Positions 8,801 through 16,187 of a stretch of DNA of 64,000 nucleotides are shown one piece after another. The DNA is from Marinospirillum sp031581385 (GTDB lineage: Bacteria; Pseudomonadota; Gammaproteobacteria; Pseudomonadales; Halomonadaceae). The first letter of the stretch is position 1, and the number at the start of each line of letters is the position of its first letter. The notes beneath the pieces are model-generated. The model was not told the origin of the DNA. It ran no database searches and saw nothing but the letters and a program-made list of their open reading frames with translations. The translations under genes were made by a program, and so were the position numbers. The stretch lies in NCBI RefSeq assembly GCF_044810985.1, contig NZ_CP085242.1, positions 1,798,001 through 1,862,000 on the forward strand, given 5' to 3'.

Positions 8801-9149
8801 GCTGGCTGCTGAATCTGCACATAAAAACCGTCGGCTGGGTATAACCGGCCAGTTAATCCTACTGGAGGGGGCGTGTATTCAGTACCTGGAAGGCAAACAA
8901 AGCAGAGTGGAAAAGCTGTTTGAGCGGATTGAGGCGGACTCACGCCATTGCCAGGTCTCTGTTATTGCGGGTGGTGTTCTTGATGAGCGGTTATTTATGG
9001 ACTGGTATATGGGCTTTCACCGTATGGATTCCTCCCTGTTACAAAAACACCTGACAAGCCAGGTTCAGCAAGATAATTACTCCTGTTATCGCGACAGCCC
9101 CCACTTGGCCTACCACCTATTTGAAACCCTGGCAGAACACGTAACCTGA
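5811..9149 (+). CDS. Binding-protein/PAS/GGDEF/EAL/BLUF hybrid c-di-GMP enzyme
   Basis: A 1,112-residue protein with no signal peptide or membrane helix. In order: an AmiC/UrtA-like Peripla_BP domain (about 1-385), PAS (420-535), GGDEF (540-705), EAL (720-960) and BLUF (977-1070). The diguanylate cyclase site reads AGDEF near residue 620, a variant active in some enzymes. The phosphodiesterase domain has ELL for EAL at about 746 but keeps NLS, EITE, DDFGTG, KID and AEGVE, so it looks intact. The BLUF domain has Tyr982, Asn1006, Gln1024, Trp1065 and Met1067, whose spacing equals that of the AppA photoreceptor residues (Y21, N45, Q63, W104, M106). The start is TTG with GGAG 8 nt upstream. Likely it tunes c-di-GMP to blue light plus a small cytosolic ligand; ligand and net activity are unknown. 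Confidence 0.9.
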   Translation: MSTKHTSPIRLGLMAPLTGLVQIYGQEICWAARIAVEEINQAGGLLGRPLELVIEDDGSLPETAVPAAQRLLDQHQCCAFIGNLLSNSRIAVAEQVSEPRRTPYLNFSFYEGSIAGRYFFHFAALPNQQIQRMIPYMARKYGSKFYFAGNNYEWPRGSIDAAKASLLSMKGEVVGEQYLPIGTSPEDIDWLLEGVARSGADVFVPYFAGIDQINLLSRFTEKGLKQRMAVVMGHYDEVLVSHLQPEVREGFYSSNTYFMSVKTEANQHYLQRLAEQPDVDGIWPQGQGTLTNFGEGTYVCVKAFSQAITQAGSTDPEALVAALEQVNIEAPQGQVKMDGSIHHAQVNSYLSRCQADGTFEILENFGAIHPRIPEYYREAFRRAFNTPFDSKEKQTTNIQRIAEEAFQSRQRDQGASRILSVADIAVVACDEAGLINEVNATAELLFGYQTGELIGMSVHSLVPPALRGRHADHIQHFIGSDQTEVRMNRRSEISGYRKDGTYFPMEASIAKVRGTNGWLLVATIRDLTQDKKKRQDIAWQATHDTLTGLPNRNLILERLTHALERSKRGPGTLALLFIDLDGFKEVNDSYGHAAGDQLLKTLSQRLIQAVRPGDTVARLAGDEFVVVCEALEAADEVAQVAQRLGEELRRMVHYQGSDLSISASIGIAVGHGTTHSAQDLLRNADAAMYAIKQKGRDGWQFFSQQVQQEASQRLEIASGLRQALGRNEFYVNYQPIVGSDSGVIKGMELLLRWRSPKGEISPAQFIPVAESSRIIVDIGRWVFEQACLTEQRLYHYFGESAPYISVNLSTRQMIDEQLVESFEVILKRTGARANNLVLEITETALMADISNTRAVLERLVDMGLRLAVDDFGTGFSSLAQLVHLQAHTLKIDRAFIDRLDQQRDQQAVVAAISRMGRSLQLQLIAEGVETAEERDLVCALGIQSIQGYYFYRPMAEEKLITLLEERKESLEIDSEGMYFLIYISCPSPDLTPEDFSRLAAESAHKNRRLGITGQLILLEGACIQYLEGKQSRVEKLFERIEADSRHCQVSVIAGGVLDERLFMDWYMGFHRMDSSLLQKHLTSQVQQDNYSCYRDSPHLAYHLFETLAEHVT

Positions 9150-9156
9150 TCTGATT

Positions 9157-9428
9157 TTAATGGACAGCAGCCCTGCGGTCATTTTCAATCCACTTTAAGT
9201 GCTCTTCCACAGAATCTGTAGACAAGCCCAGTGGCTTAACAATGCAATCCGAAAACTCCTTACTCAGCTGTGCAGTGCGACCCATTTCCGTGGTGCAGAC
9301 GGGGGTAAAGTTGGCTGGGTGGCTGAAAAAGAAAACCCAGGAAGTTCCACTCCACTCATGAAAGCTTATAGAGCCTTTAGTGGTTTCAACCTGAAAATCA
9401 GGGCTATTTCGCCAAGACGAATGCTCTT
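9157..9428 (-). pseudogene. Decayed 1-Cys (Prx6-type) peroxiredoxin gene
   Basis: Minus-strand translation gives an unmistakable peroxiredoxin core, SHPANFTPVCTTEMG, with the peroxidatic Cys in PVCTTE, followed by LGLSTDSVEEHLKWI. Three lesions are visible. The expected ATG is AAG at 9426-9428, placed 6 nt after a retained AAGGAGGA site. One C is missing after GAAATAGCC, shifting the frame between SIRLGEIA and PDFQVETTKG. Translation stops at TAA 9157-9159 after about 90 codons, while the family is near 210. The rest of the gene is absent. TATAAT-like bases survive upstream. This explains the gap between the BLUF gene and the next cyclase gene. Confidence 0.88.
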
Positions 9429-9593
9429 AGGGCTCCTCCTTAAAAATATTATAAGCATAGATTCATAAGCTATAGTCAATTAAACGCTTTATTCACCTGT
9501 GGCAGGCTTGTCAGGTACCGGGTTTGTAGAGGTGATTTTTATTCTTAACTGGTATCATGCTCGCTACATTTTGCTGCATTTGAAGGATCAACA

Positions 9594-10868
9594 ATGCCAC
9601 TTGACCAAGCAGCTGCCTTTTTGCCACGTGCAATCGATCAAGCCAGTAATCCCGTATTGGTCACCGATGCTGATCTAACCTATCCTGGCCCCAAAATTCT
9701 TTATATTAACCAGGCTTTCACTCAAATGACGGGCTATACCTGGGCTGACTTGCAGGGAAAAAGCCCCAGAATTCTTCAGGGCGAACTAACCAATCAAAAA
9801 GAGCTGAAACGCTTACGTCAGTGCCTGGAGGAAGGGAAGGAGTTCAAGGGGGCTAACGTCAACTATCGAAAAGATGGGTTACCCTATCTGGTGGAATGGA
9901 ATATTGCAGCCGTGCGAGATGCAACCGGGCAGGTTACTCATTATATTTCCATGCAGCGTAATGTGAGCAAGCGCCGGGAAGAAGAACATTTTAGCCGCAC
10001 ACTGCTGAATAATATTGGTGAAGGGGTCTTTGGGGTGGATTCTGAAGGCCGGTTTACATTTATCAACCCGGCGGGGCTGAGGATGCTGGGTTACTCAAAA
10101 AACGAAGACCTCATAGGACAAAACAGTCACCAACTAACTCACCATTCCTACCCGGATGGCAGCCCCTACCCAGAAAAAGATTGCCCGATTTATCAGGCCA
10201 TCAATGCAGGCAAGCCCCTCAAAGACTGGGATGAGGACTGGTTTTGGCGTCCAGATGGAAGCGGCTTTCCGGTAGAAATTTATGCGACTCCCTTGTGGCA
10301 AGAATTAGGGCTGGTGTTTGGTGGTGTGGTTACTTTCAGGGACATCTCAGAGCGTAAGCACCTGGAGTATGAACTACAACAAATGGCCTTTCATGACCAG
10401 TTGACTCATCTCTACAACCGCCGGGCCTTTTATGATCTGTTAGAGAAAGAGGTGGCCCGCTCGCAACGTTATCAAACCCAGTTTTCTTTATTGATGTTTG
10501 ACCTGGATCACTTCAAGCAAATCAATGATACCTATGGGCATGATCTCGGAGACCAGGTTTTAGTAAGAATTGCTGAACTGACCAGTCAGCGAATGCGTGA
10601 GAATGATGCCATTTGCCGCTGGGGAGGCGAAGAGTTCATGGCCTTGTTACCAGAAACCAACTTATCGTGTGCACAAGCCCTGGCTGAGCAATTGCGAAAA
10701 ACAATTGCAGATGAAGTCTTTCCTGAGGTTGGGAAGGTAACAGCGAGCATAGGTGTGGTGGAGTACCAAACCAATGAAAGCCTTGATGAACTGACGTGCC
10801 GAGTGGATGCACTGCTTTACCAAGCCAAGACTGCAGGCAGGAACCGGGTCTGCGCCGACGCTATATAA
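9594..10868 (+). CDS. PAS-PAS-GGDEF diguanylate cyclase
   Basis: A soluble protein of 424 residues with PAS domains at about 10-130 and 140-255 and a GGDEF domain from about 265. The catalytic motif is GGEEF (344-348), preceded by FDLDHFKQINDTYGH, so it should make c-di-GMP from two GTP. The first PAS resembles LOV domains around NYRKDG and QRNVS, but the position of the flavin-adduct Cys in the GRNCRFLQ motif is Pro (GKSPRILQG), so it is not a classic LOV photosensor. The start ATG has GAAGGA 7 nt upstream. It converges on another GGDEF gene 40 bp away. The ligand of the PAS domains is unknown. Confidence 0.9.
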   Translation: MPLDQAAAFLPRAIDQASNPVLVTDADLTYPGPKILYINQAFTQMTGYTWADLQGKSPRILQGELTNQKELKRLRQCLEEGKEFKGANVNYRKDGLPYLVEWNIAAVRDATGQVTHYISMQRNVSKRREEEHFSRTLLNNIGEGVFGVDSEGRFTFINPAGLRMLGYSKNEDLIGQNSHQLTHHSYPDGSPYPEKDCPIYQAINAGKPLKDWDEDWFWRPDGSGFPVEIYATPLWQELGLVFGGVVTFRDISERKHLEYELQQMAFHDQLTHLYNRRAFYDLLEKEVARSQRYQTQFSLLMFDLDHFKQINDTYGHDLGDQVLVRIAELTSQRMRENDAICRWGGEEFMALLPETNLSCAQALAEQLRKTIADEVFPEVGKVTASIGVVEYQTNESLDELTCRVDALLYQAKTAGRNRVCADAI

Positions 10869-10882
10869 GCTTACGCAGACTG

Positions 10883-10898
10883 GCCGCAACGTTGCGGC
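10883..10898. terminator. Perfect 16-bp palindrome between convergent cyclase genes
   Basis: GCCGCAACGTTGCGGC reads identically on both strands and can fold as a 5-bp GC stem with loop AACGTT. It sits in the 40-bp gap between two convergent stop codons, where a shared terminator is expected. No strong T-run follows on either side, so termination is only a guess. Confidence 0.35.
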
Positions 10899-10908
10899 TT
10901 CACTGCAC

Positions 10909-12834
10909 TCAAGGCATAGAAAAATGGATTCTGTTTCTTCCCGTCTTTTTGGCACGATACATGGCTGTGTCAGCAACCTTGTATAGCTCGGCGGCCTCTG
11001 CATCATCACCCCGCACGATACCAACCCCAATGCTAAGAGTGGGAGGTTCTGGTAAAGACTCAGGCAAAACTATGTCCTTGATTTCATCTTGCAGTCGATG
11101 CATGAGGCCTTCTGCTTCTCCTTTACCCGACCCCAGGGGCAATAGGATTGCAAACTCATCTCCACCCATTCGTGCCAGTAGATCACCGCCTCTGATGTGC
11201 TTATTAACAACAGAAACGATTTCTCTTAATAGGTAGTCACCCACATCATGGCCATAGTTGTCGTTGATGGGCTTGAACTTGTCAATGTCAAAAAGAATCA
11301 GGGTCACAGATTGGCCAGAAAGCCGAGCAAGTTTGACGATATTATTGATGGCCTCATCAAATGCCCTACGGTTGGCTGCACCGGTAAGCGGATCACTTTC
11401 TGTCATATTAATCAGTGAGTCCCGCTCCTCCATATCGCTAGTAATATCCATTACAAACCCTTCAATCTCGGAGGCGTCCTTTTCATCATGCTCCCTTACT
11501 TTCCTGTTTAGCCGGGCGGTCATGGATATCCAGATTGTTTCCCCCGATCTTCTGACAAAAAGGATTTTTCTGTTACGTACCTCACCCTGCTCAAGCAATT
11601 CCTCCAAAAAGCTGTCCCTGTCTTTTTTGTCGTAATAGAACTGATCCACTGAAGAAATTTCTTTAAGCGCCTCGTTTTGCGTATAACCCATTAAGGATGC
11701 AGCATACGGGTTGATGTAAAGCAGCTCACCATCCCAACTGGTGCGAAAGAAGCCAACGGGAGTCTGTTCTACTAGAAATCGAAAGGTGCGCTCCTGGGCC
11801 AACTTTTTTTCTTCCGCCTTGCGAGCCTCGGCGATCACCTGGTTGAATTGGCTATTTAGAAAAGAGAACTCGTCTTTTCCGGGAAAAATTTGCCGGGGGG
11901 TAACAGAGCCTTTCTGGACTTCACGAAAATAATTGGCCAAATGGTGGACTCGAGAGGCAGCCCGACCTACGAGTAACGATATTATGATCACCCCGGCAAG
12001 CAGGAGCAGTGCTGAAGTAATAAAAATGGGCCTGCGTAGCTGAGAAAAGGATTCCGCTATAGCGGTGCGCGGAACCACTATGCTGACTTGCCATCCATTT
12101 GAAAGAGGTGGGCTTGATCCCACAAAAAGGGTTTCATTAACCTCAGGTAATTTTCCGGTTTCGACGCATTCCTCATCTGTTCCAATAAACGGCACTCCCT
12201 TTTCATTGACCAAAAAAACAGAGCTTCCTGGCGGAAGCTGCATTTCTTCAAGAATCCTGGTAAGCCCTTCAAATTTCATATCGGTCGACAGCACACCGAT
12301 TTTTTCCTCGCCACGATAGAGGGGCGTAACGGTGCTGACCACCATTTCCTCGGTTATCGCTTCCTTGTAGGGGGAAGTCCATGCCACGCTTTTATCAATC
12401 TGCATCCCCGCTGTATACCAAGGCCTGTTTCGAGGATCATAACCCGGAGGAAGCTCACCCTCAGGATAGTATTCAATCGTTCCATCCCGGAGGCCATAAT
12501 AGATAAAGAAATAACCTTCTAGCACTTGGTTACTGACTTTCCACTCCTGAAAAAGATCGTCAAATGCAACCTCATCCCTGATTCGTTGGTTTAAGGTATC
12601 GCTGCTTGCAAGCGCAATGACCACATTTTCTCTTGGAGCAACCCAAAGTTTTTCGATTGAGCTAGCCGTTGTGGTGACAAGTTGCTGCATTTTATTTTCC
12701 TGTTCTTTAACAGCAACGCCACGTGCAGCCTCAAAACCAATCAGCACTAGAACAAACATGAATAAGCCGCCCAAGGCAGGAAGCAGTATCATCAACAGGA
12801 GGGGAAAGGATAATTTAAAGACTCTTAACAACAT
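10909..12834 (-). CDS. dCache-PAS-GGDEF membrane diguanylate cyclase
   Basis: A protein of 641 residues anchored by helices at about 10-35 and 275-297, which bracket a periplasmic double-Cache domain carrying the YDPRNRPWY motif typical of dCache_1 sensors. A short HAMP-like/coiled linker leads to a PAS domain (about 345-465) and a GGDEF domain with intact GGDEF at 557-561 and FDIDKFKPINDNYGH. It should synthesise c-di-GMP in response to an extracytoplasmic small molecule, often an amino or carboxylic acid in this sensor class. ATG 12834 is chosen because AAGG lies 8 nt upstream; a GTG two codons earlier is too close to it. The 210 bp upstream (12835-13044) holds no gene. Confidence 0.9.
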   Translation of the reverse strand: MLLRVFKLSFPLLLMILLPALGGLFMFVLVLIGFEAARGVAVKEQENKMQQLVTTTASSIEKLWVAPRENVVIALASSDTLNQRIRDEVAFDDLFQEWKVSNQVLEGYFFIYYGLRDGTIEYYPEGELPPGYDPRNRPWYTAGMQIDKSVAWTSPYKEAITEEMVVSTVTPLYRGEEKIGVLSTDMKFEGLTRILEEMQLPPGSSVFLVNEKGVPFIGTDEECVETGKLPEVNETLFVGSSPPLSNGWQVSIVVPRTAIAESFSQLRRPIFITSALLLLAGVIIISLLVGRAASRVHHLANYFREVQKGSVTPRQIFPGKDEFSFLNSQFNQVIAEARKAEEKKLAQERTFRFLVEQTPVGFFRTSWDGELLYINPYAASLMGYTQNEALKEISSVDQFYYDKKDRDSFLEELLEQGEVRNRKILFVRRSGETIWISMTARLNRKVREHDEKDASEIEGFVMDITSDMEERDSLINMTESDPLTGAANRRAFDEAINNIVKLARLSGQSVTLILFDIDKFKPINDNYGHDVGDYLLREIVSVVNKHIRGGDLLARMGGDEFAILLPLGSGKGEAEGLMHRLQDEIKDIVLPESLPEPPTLSIGVGIVRGDDAEAAELYKVADTAMYRAKKTGRNRIHFSMP

Positions 12835-13044
12835 GGGCACAGCCTTATTCTTTTTATTTGGCTAAGCTGAGGGTGCCTATAGCAACCGACACCTACTAAT
12901 TTAGCAAGGATGCCAGCGACAGCACTACAGGGCGAGATAAAATATATTGTTTCTACCTTTTTTCTGTTTTCTTTTTGATCTTTATCAATTCTTTGGTGAG
13001 CAGGATTTCTCAGTGTGCCAAAGAGTACTCCGCTGCAGCCAAAC

Positions 13045-13689
13045 CTAATCCTGGTAAGCCTGATCAGAACGGTCCGTTTGTGAGCGGCCTGTCTGACGAG
13101 GTTGCAAGCCATATTCCAGCCATTGCCGTACTGTGTCCCTGTCTTTCCGGCGGCTCAGCTGTTCCGTATGGATGTTTTGCGGATAAATAGCTGTGGTTTG
13201 ATCATGTTGCAGATAAAAGCGCCGCCGCACCCCGACAGGATGCTTCGTTGGCCCATGAATCACTGCAGCCCGAACCTCTATCTCTTTAACATCCTGCAAG
13301 AAGTGATCAGCAGAACTGTTTTCACTTTTTCTGCCCAGAATCAGATTTTGAAAAGAACCCAGAACCAGGTAGCCACCGGCCTGCAAGGGCCCTTGTCGAA
13401 GGATGCGCTGCAAATTCTGGTCGTCAGGGTTAACCCGTGCATATTCAGTAATCGTGAAAACCTGTGAACCACCCTTTTCAAGCCAGATTTCCACCTGCAC
13501 ACACTGAATATGAACAGCTTCCTCACTCATGTTCACCAACAGGCACAAGGAATCAATGTTTTCATGCTGAGCATGATGGATTACCAGATAGGGGCGACTG
13601 CTGCGTTTGTATTGCTGAAAGAAAAGCTGAAAGTAGGTAACCCAGACCAATGCCATCACGGCACTACTGATAGCTGTCACATAATCCAT
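13045..13689 (-). CDS. Membrane-anchored protein of unknown function
   Basis: A protein of 214 residues starting with a hydrophobic helix (about residues 5-25) followed by the basic stretch QQYKRSSRPY, which suggests a short outside N-terminus and a cytoplasmic body. The body looks beta-rich and has no catalytic motif I recognise. The last 25 residues are rich in Arg, Gln, Asp and Thr and may be disordered. It lies 210 bp upstream of the dCache cyclase on the same strand and diverges from the DUF1853 gene. It could be a single-gene unit. Protein-like composition supports coding, but the family is unknown. Confidence 0.65.
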   Translation of the reverse strand: MDYVTAISSAVMALVWVTYFQLFFQQYKRSSRPYLVIHHAQHENIDSLCLLVNMSEEAVHIQCVQVEIWLEKGGSQVFTITEYARVNPDDQNLQRILRQGPLQAGGYLVLGSFQNLILGRKSENSSADHFLQDVKEIEVRAAVIHGPTKHPVGVRRRFYLQHDQTTAIYPQNIHTEQLSRRKDRDTVRQWLEYGLQPRQTGRSQTDRSDQAYQD

Positions 13690-13813
13690 AATTAACTCAC
13701 TGTTATTTCAAACCAGACAAACGATACCCATAGAGGCTAGGGTGCGACCTATAATAATGAGGATGTACAGTTCCAACCAGCTAGGTAAAGAACCCTGTTC
13801 CTTGAATCCGGTG

Positions 13814-14791
13814 ATGACCATGCAATCAACAACTACCCTTGACCCTACATCACCCTATCTGAGGGATCTACTCTGGCTGTTGGAAGCACCGGATCTGATC
13901 ACCAGTCCCTTTGCAGGAAAGCCGGATCTGGAATTTCTGGGTTGGAATCCAGATGAAATATCTGGCTGGCTGAGTGCTCTGGAAAATAAGCGGACTCATC
14001 TGGAAACCCGGCTGGCCGTTTCAGGGCGTCTACGTTTGGGTGTTTATCACGAAGCCTTGTGGCAGTTGTTGCTGGAAGAAGCACCGGCTATTCAATTGCT
14101 GGGGCATCACCTGCCAATTCGGGAAAATAAAAGAACCCTGGGTGAGCTGGACTTTCTCTACAGACATCAACCCACCCACAGGATTTATCATCTGGAAGTT
14201 GCCATCAAGTACTATCTGGGCCTGCCTGAAGGACCGGGACAAAGCCAGGATTTATGCCGCTGGATTGGCCCGGCGGGCCTGGACAGCCTGGCGGTCAAGG
14301 TGGCTCACACTGAGCAAAAGCAGCTACCCCTCAGTGACCAGCCTCTGGCCAGGCAGCAACTGGAACCCCTGATTCAAAATGGCCCAGCCGCTAGCCTGGA
14401 AACTGAGATTCATAAACAACTGGCGCTGCCCGGTGTGCTTTTTTATCCCTGGCATGCCCCCATGCCGGCACCCCAGAGGGCCAGTAAAAAGCATCTGCGC
14501 GGTTGGTGGCTGCACTTCCCTGACTGGCCGGATTTTCTGGCTTCATTTAACGAAGAAGTCCACGGAAAGCTGCTGGGCAAACCGCATTGGCTAGCCTCTC
14601 CCCGGCAGGAAGAACTTCTGGAACCCACAGAGCTGGAAAAAATCCTTCAAACCCATTTCAAGGAACGTGGCTGGCCTTTGCAGCTGGCCCTTTTCTCACC
14701 CAGCCGGGGCTGGCAGCGAGTCTTTCTGGTCAAGGCTCAATGGCAAAGCACAACCGCATTTCGATTGCGATGGCCGAAAGGTTGCTGCTAA
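13814..14791 (+). CDS. DUF1853 family protein
   Basis: A protein of about 325 residues matching the DUF1853 family: an N-terminal LRDLLWLLEAPDL motif, then LGVYHEALWQ, a central GELDFLYRH followed by HLEVAIKYYLG, and FYPWH and RGWW near the middle. The Glu-Leu-Asp and Glu-Val-x-x-Lys pairs resemble a nuclease-like core, but no activity is established for the family. Possible starts are GTG 13742, ATG 13757, 13763, 13814 and 13820. I take ATG 13814 because homologues usually begin shortly before the LRDLLWLL motif; no start has a strong ribosome site. It is followed 38 bp on by the Popeye-like gene. Confidence 0.75.
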   Translation: MTMQSTTTLDPTSPYLRDLLWLLEAPDLITSPFAGKPDLEFLGWNPDEISGWLSALENKRTHLETRLAVSGRLRLGVYHEALWQLLLEEAPAIQLLGHHLPIRENKRTLGELDFLYRHQPTHRIYHLEVAIKYYLGLPEGPGQSQDLCRWIGPAGLDSLAVKVAHTEQKQLPLSDQPLARQQLEPLIQNGPAASLETEIHKQLALPGVLFYPWHAPMPAPQRASKKHLRGWWLHFPDWPDFLASFNEEVHGKLLGKPHWLASPRQEELLEPTELEKILQTHFKERGWPLQLALFSPSRGWQRVFLVKAQWQSTTAFRLRWPKGCC

Positions 14792-14829
14792 GCTCGACAG
14801 GCCATCCTGCAAGGAGCAACCTGATTTCA

Positions 14830-15465
14830 ATGTTGACTGTTTTTCTTTTCTATATCGCCAATCTGTTGTTTTGCCTGGCTTACATGGTTCGTGACATGGC
14901 CTGGCTGCGCACCATAACCATTCTGGCCGCCATCAGCACTCTGCCTTACTTTTACTTTCAGGCTTCTCCCCTCTACTCGGCGATGGGGTGGCAGATTGCT
15001 TTTATTGCTATCAATGCTTTCAACCTCACGGTGCTGATTCTGCATCGCCGCCCGGTTAAACTGAATGATCAGGAAAAGTGGTTGCACAGCACCACACTGC
15101 GTCTGCTCAAACCGCGTAAAATGCTGCGCTTGCTGAAGCAGGCCAAAACCCATGAAGTTGCTGCTGGCGAACCCCTGGTTCACCAGGGCCAGGAACTCAA
15201 TGCACTGCTCCTGTTGCTTTCCGGTAAAGCCAGCGTGCAGATGGAGGGTCAAGCACGCGCCACCCTGCTGCCGGGCGATTTTGTCGGCGAGATGAGCTTC
15301 ATCAGTGGCAAGGTGGCCAGCGCCGATGTTGTGGCTGAAGAAGCCGCTTGCTACCTTGAGTGGACTGCCCCAACCCTTGAACGCCTCTATGCCCGCGACT
15401 CAGAGATCAAGGATGCCCTACAGGGTGCCATCGGCATGGATATGGCCGACAAACTGGCACGCTGA
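14830..15465 (+). CDS. Popeye-like membrane protein with cyclic-nucleotide-binding domain
   Basis: A protein of 211 residues with three predicted membrane helices in the first 75 residues (FLFYIANLLFCLAYMVRDM; ITILAAISTLPYFYF; GWQIAFIAINAFNLTVLIL) and a cytoplasmic cNMP-binding-like domain behind them. The latter has LLSGKASVQ, LLPGDFVGEMSF and a beta-roll pattern, as in bacterial relatives of the Popeye (POPDC) family. The phosphate-binding cassette is degenerate: GEMSF is kept, but a clear Arg-Ala-Ala motif is missing. The start is ATG 14830; AAGGAG at 14811 is 13 nt upstream, rather far, and the frame extends upstream into the DUF1853 gene, where it looks like a shadow. The ligand may be cAMP. 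It is the only apparent cNMP receptor in the window, which also encodes a cyclase. Confidence 0.75.
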   Translation: MLTVFLFYIANLLFCLAYMVRDMAWLRTITILAAISTLPYFYFQASPLYSAMGWQIAFIAINAFNLTVLILHRRPVKLNDQEKWLHSTTLRLLKPRKMLRLLKQAKTHEVAAGEPLVHQGQELNALLLLLSGKASVQMEGQARATLLPGDFVGEMSFISGKVASADVVAEEAACYLEWTAPTLERLYARDSEIKDALQGAIGMDMADKLAR

Positions 15466-15486
15466 CCGTCAAAATCCAGAAAACGT

Positions 15487-16122
15487 CTAGTCAGGCCTTT
15501 TCACTGCAAAAAAGTCTTTGAGTCCCGCATAGTTAGTACCACCCAGCCGTGCCAAAGGGTTTATTTCATTGGCATCAATCACATAGCGCCCTTTTTCCAC
15601 ATCCTGGGTGATGGCCTCATCTTTGACGTAGAGCTGCAAAAGCTCAGCATAGATAATCGCCTGTTTGGCAGGCCCCAGATAATGCACTTCATAAAAGCGG
15701 GCATGAAAGGCCACCGGGGCTGAAGCCAGGCGCGGCAGAGGGCAGCCGGGAAAGTCGACCAGTTGCGGGTGATTCAGCTGCAGCAATTCCGAGTCACCGT
15801 AATCCAGGGTAGCGGCACTGGCTGTGACATCCTCGGCCTGCTCGACGCCCGGCAGGTGGATGACAAAATCCTGACCTTCAATAATATTCTCCCGGGTATC
15901 CTTGGGCTTTTCTGCTGATTTGCGGCCTATCGACAGCATCACCAAAGGCGGATCAGAACACAAGGCATTGAAAAAGGAGAAGGGAGCCAGATTATAGGTA
16001 GCTTCCTGGCCTTCGGGCTGCTGATTGGCCGTCAACACCCAGGCAATCGGGCGCGGAATAATGCTCTGGGTCATCAAATGGTAGCGGGTATTGGCGGTCA
16101 ATGGCTGTAGATCTATTTCCAT
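15487..16122 (-). CDS. Flavin reductase-like FMN-binding protein
   Basis: A protein of 211 residues of the flavin reductase-like/flavoredoxin split-barrel class. The N-terminal IIPRPIAWV segment, followed by YNLAPFSFFNALCSDPP and SIGRK, is the FMN-binding core typical of this group. There is no second partner domain. Such proteins bind FMN and reduce flavins or shuttle electrons in the cytosol. The ATG at 16122 has AGGAGACTTGT upstream. It diverges from fdhD with a 65-bp gap and converges with the Popeye-like gene at 21 bp. The specific substrate is not predictable. Confidence 0.85.
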   Translation of the reverse strand: MEIDLQPLTANTRYHLMTQSIIPRPIAWVLTANQQPEGQEATYNLAPFSFFNALCSDPPLVMLSIGRKSAEKPKDTRENIIEGQDFVIHLPGVEQAEDVTASAATLDYGDSELLQLNHPQLVDFPGCPLPRLASAPVAFHARFYEVHYLGPAKQAIIYAELLQLYVKDEAITQDVEKGRYVIDANEINPLARLGGTNYAGLKDFFAVKRPD

Positions 16123-16187
16123 ACAAGTCTCCTCAAATAAATTTTGTTATCCTAAGCCTCCTTTAGCCCAATCAGCAAGAGCCGCCC

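Noticed and set aside
9199..9468. Plus-strand open frame of 89 codons between the BLUF gene and the next cyclase
   Set aside because: The opposite strand here encodes the recognisable peroxiredoxin remnant; the plus-strand frame has no family resemblance or ribosome site.
9690..9960. LOV photoreceptor domain in the PAS-PAS-GGDEF protein
   Set aside because: The adduct-forming Cys is replaced by Pro, so classic LOV chemistry is excluded.
14587..14829. N-terminal extension of the Popeye-like protein
   Set aside because: It overlaps the DUF1853 gene, lacks membrane or domain signals, and homologues start near the first membrane helix.
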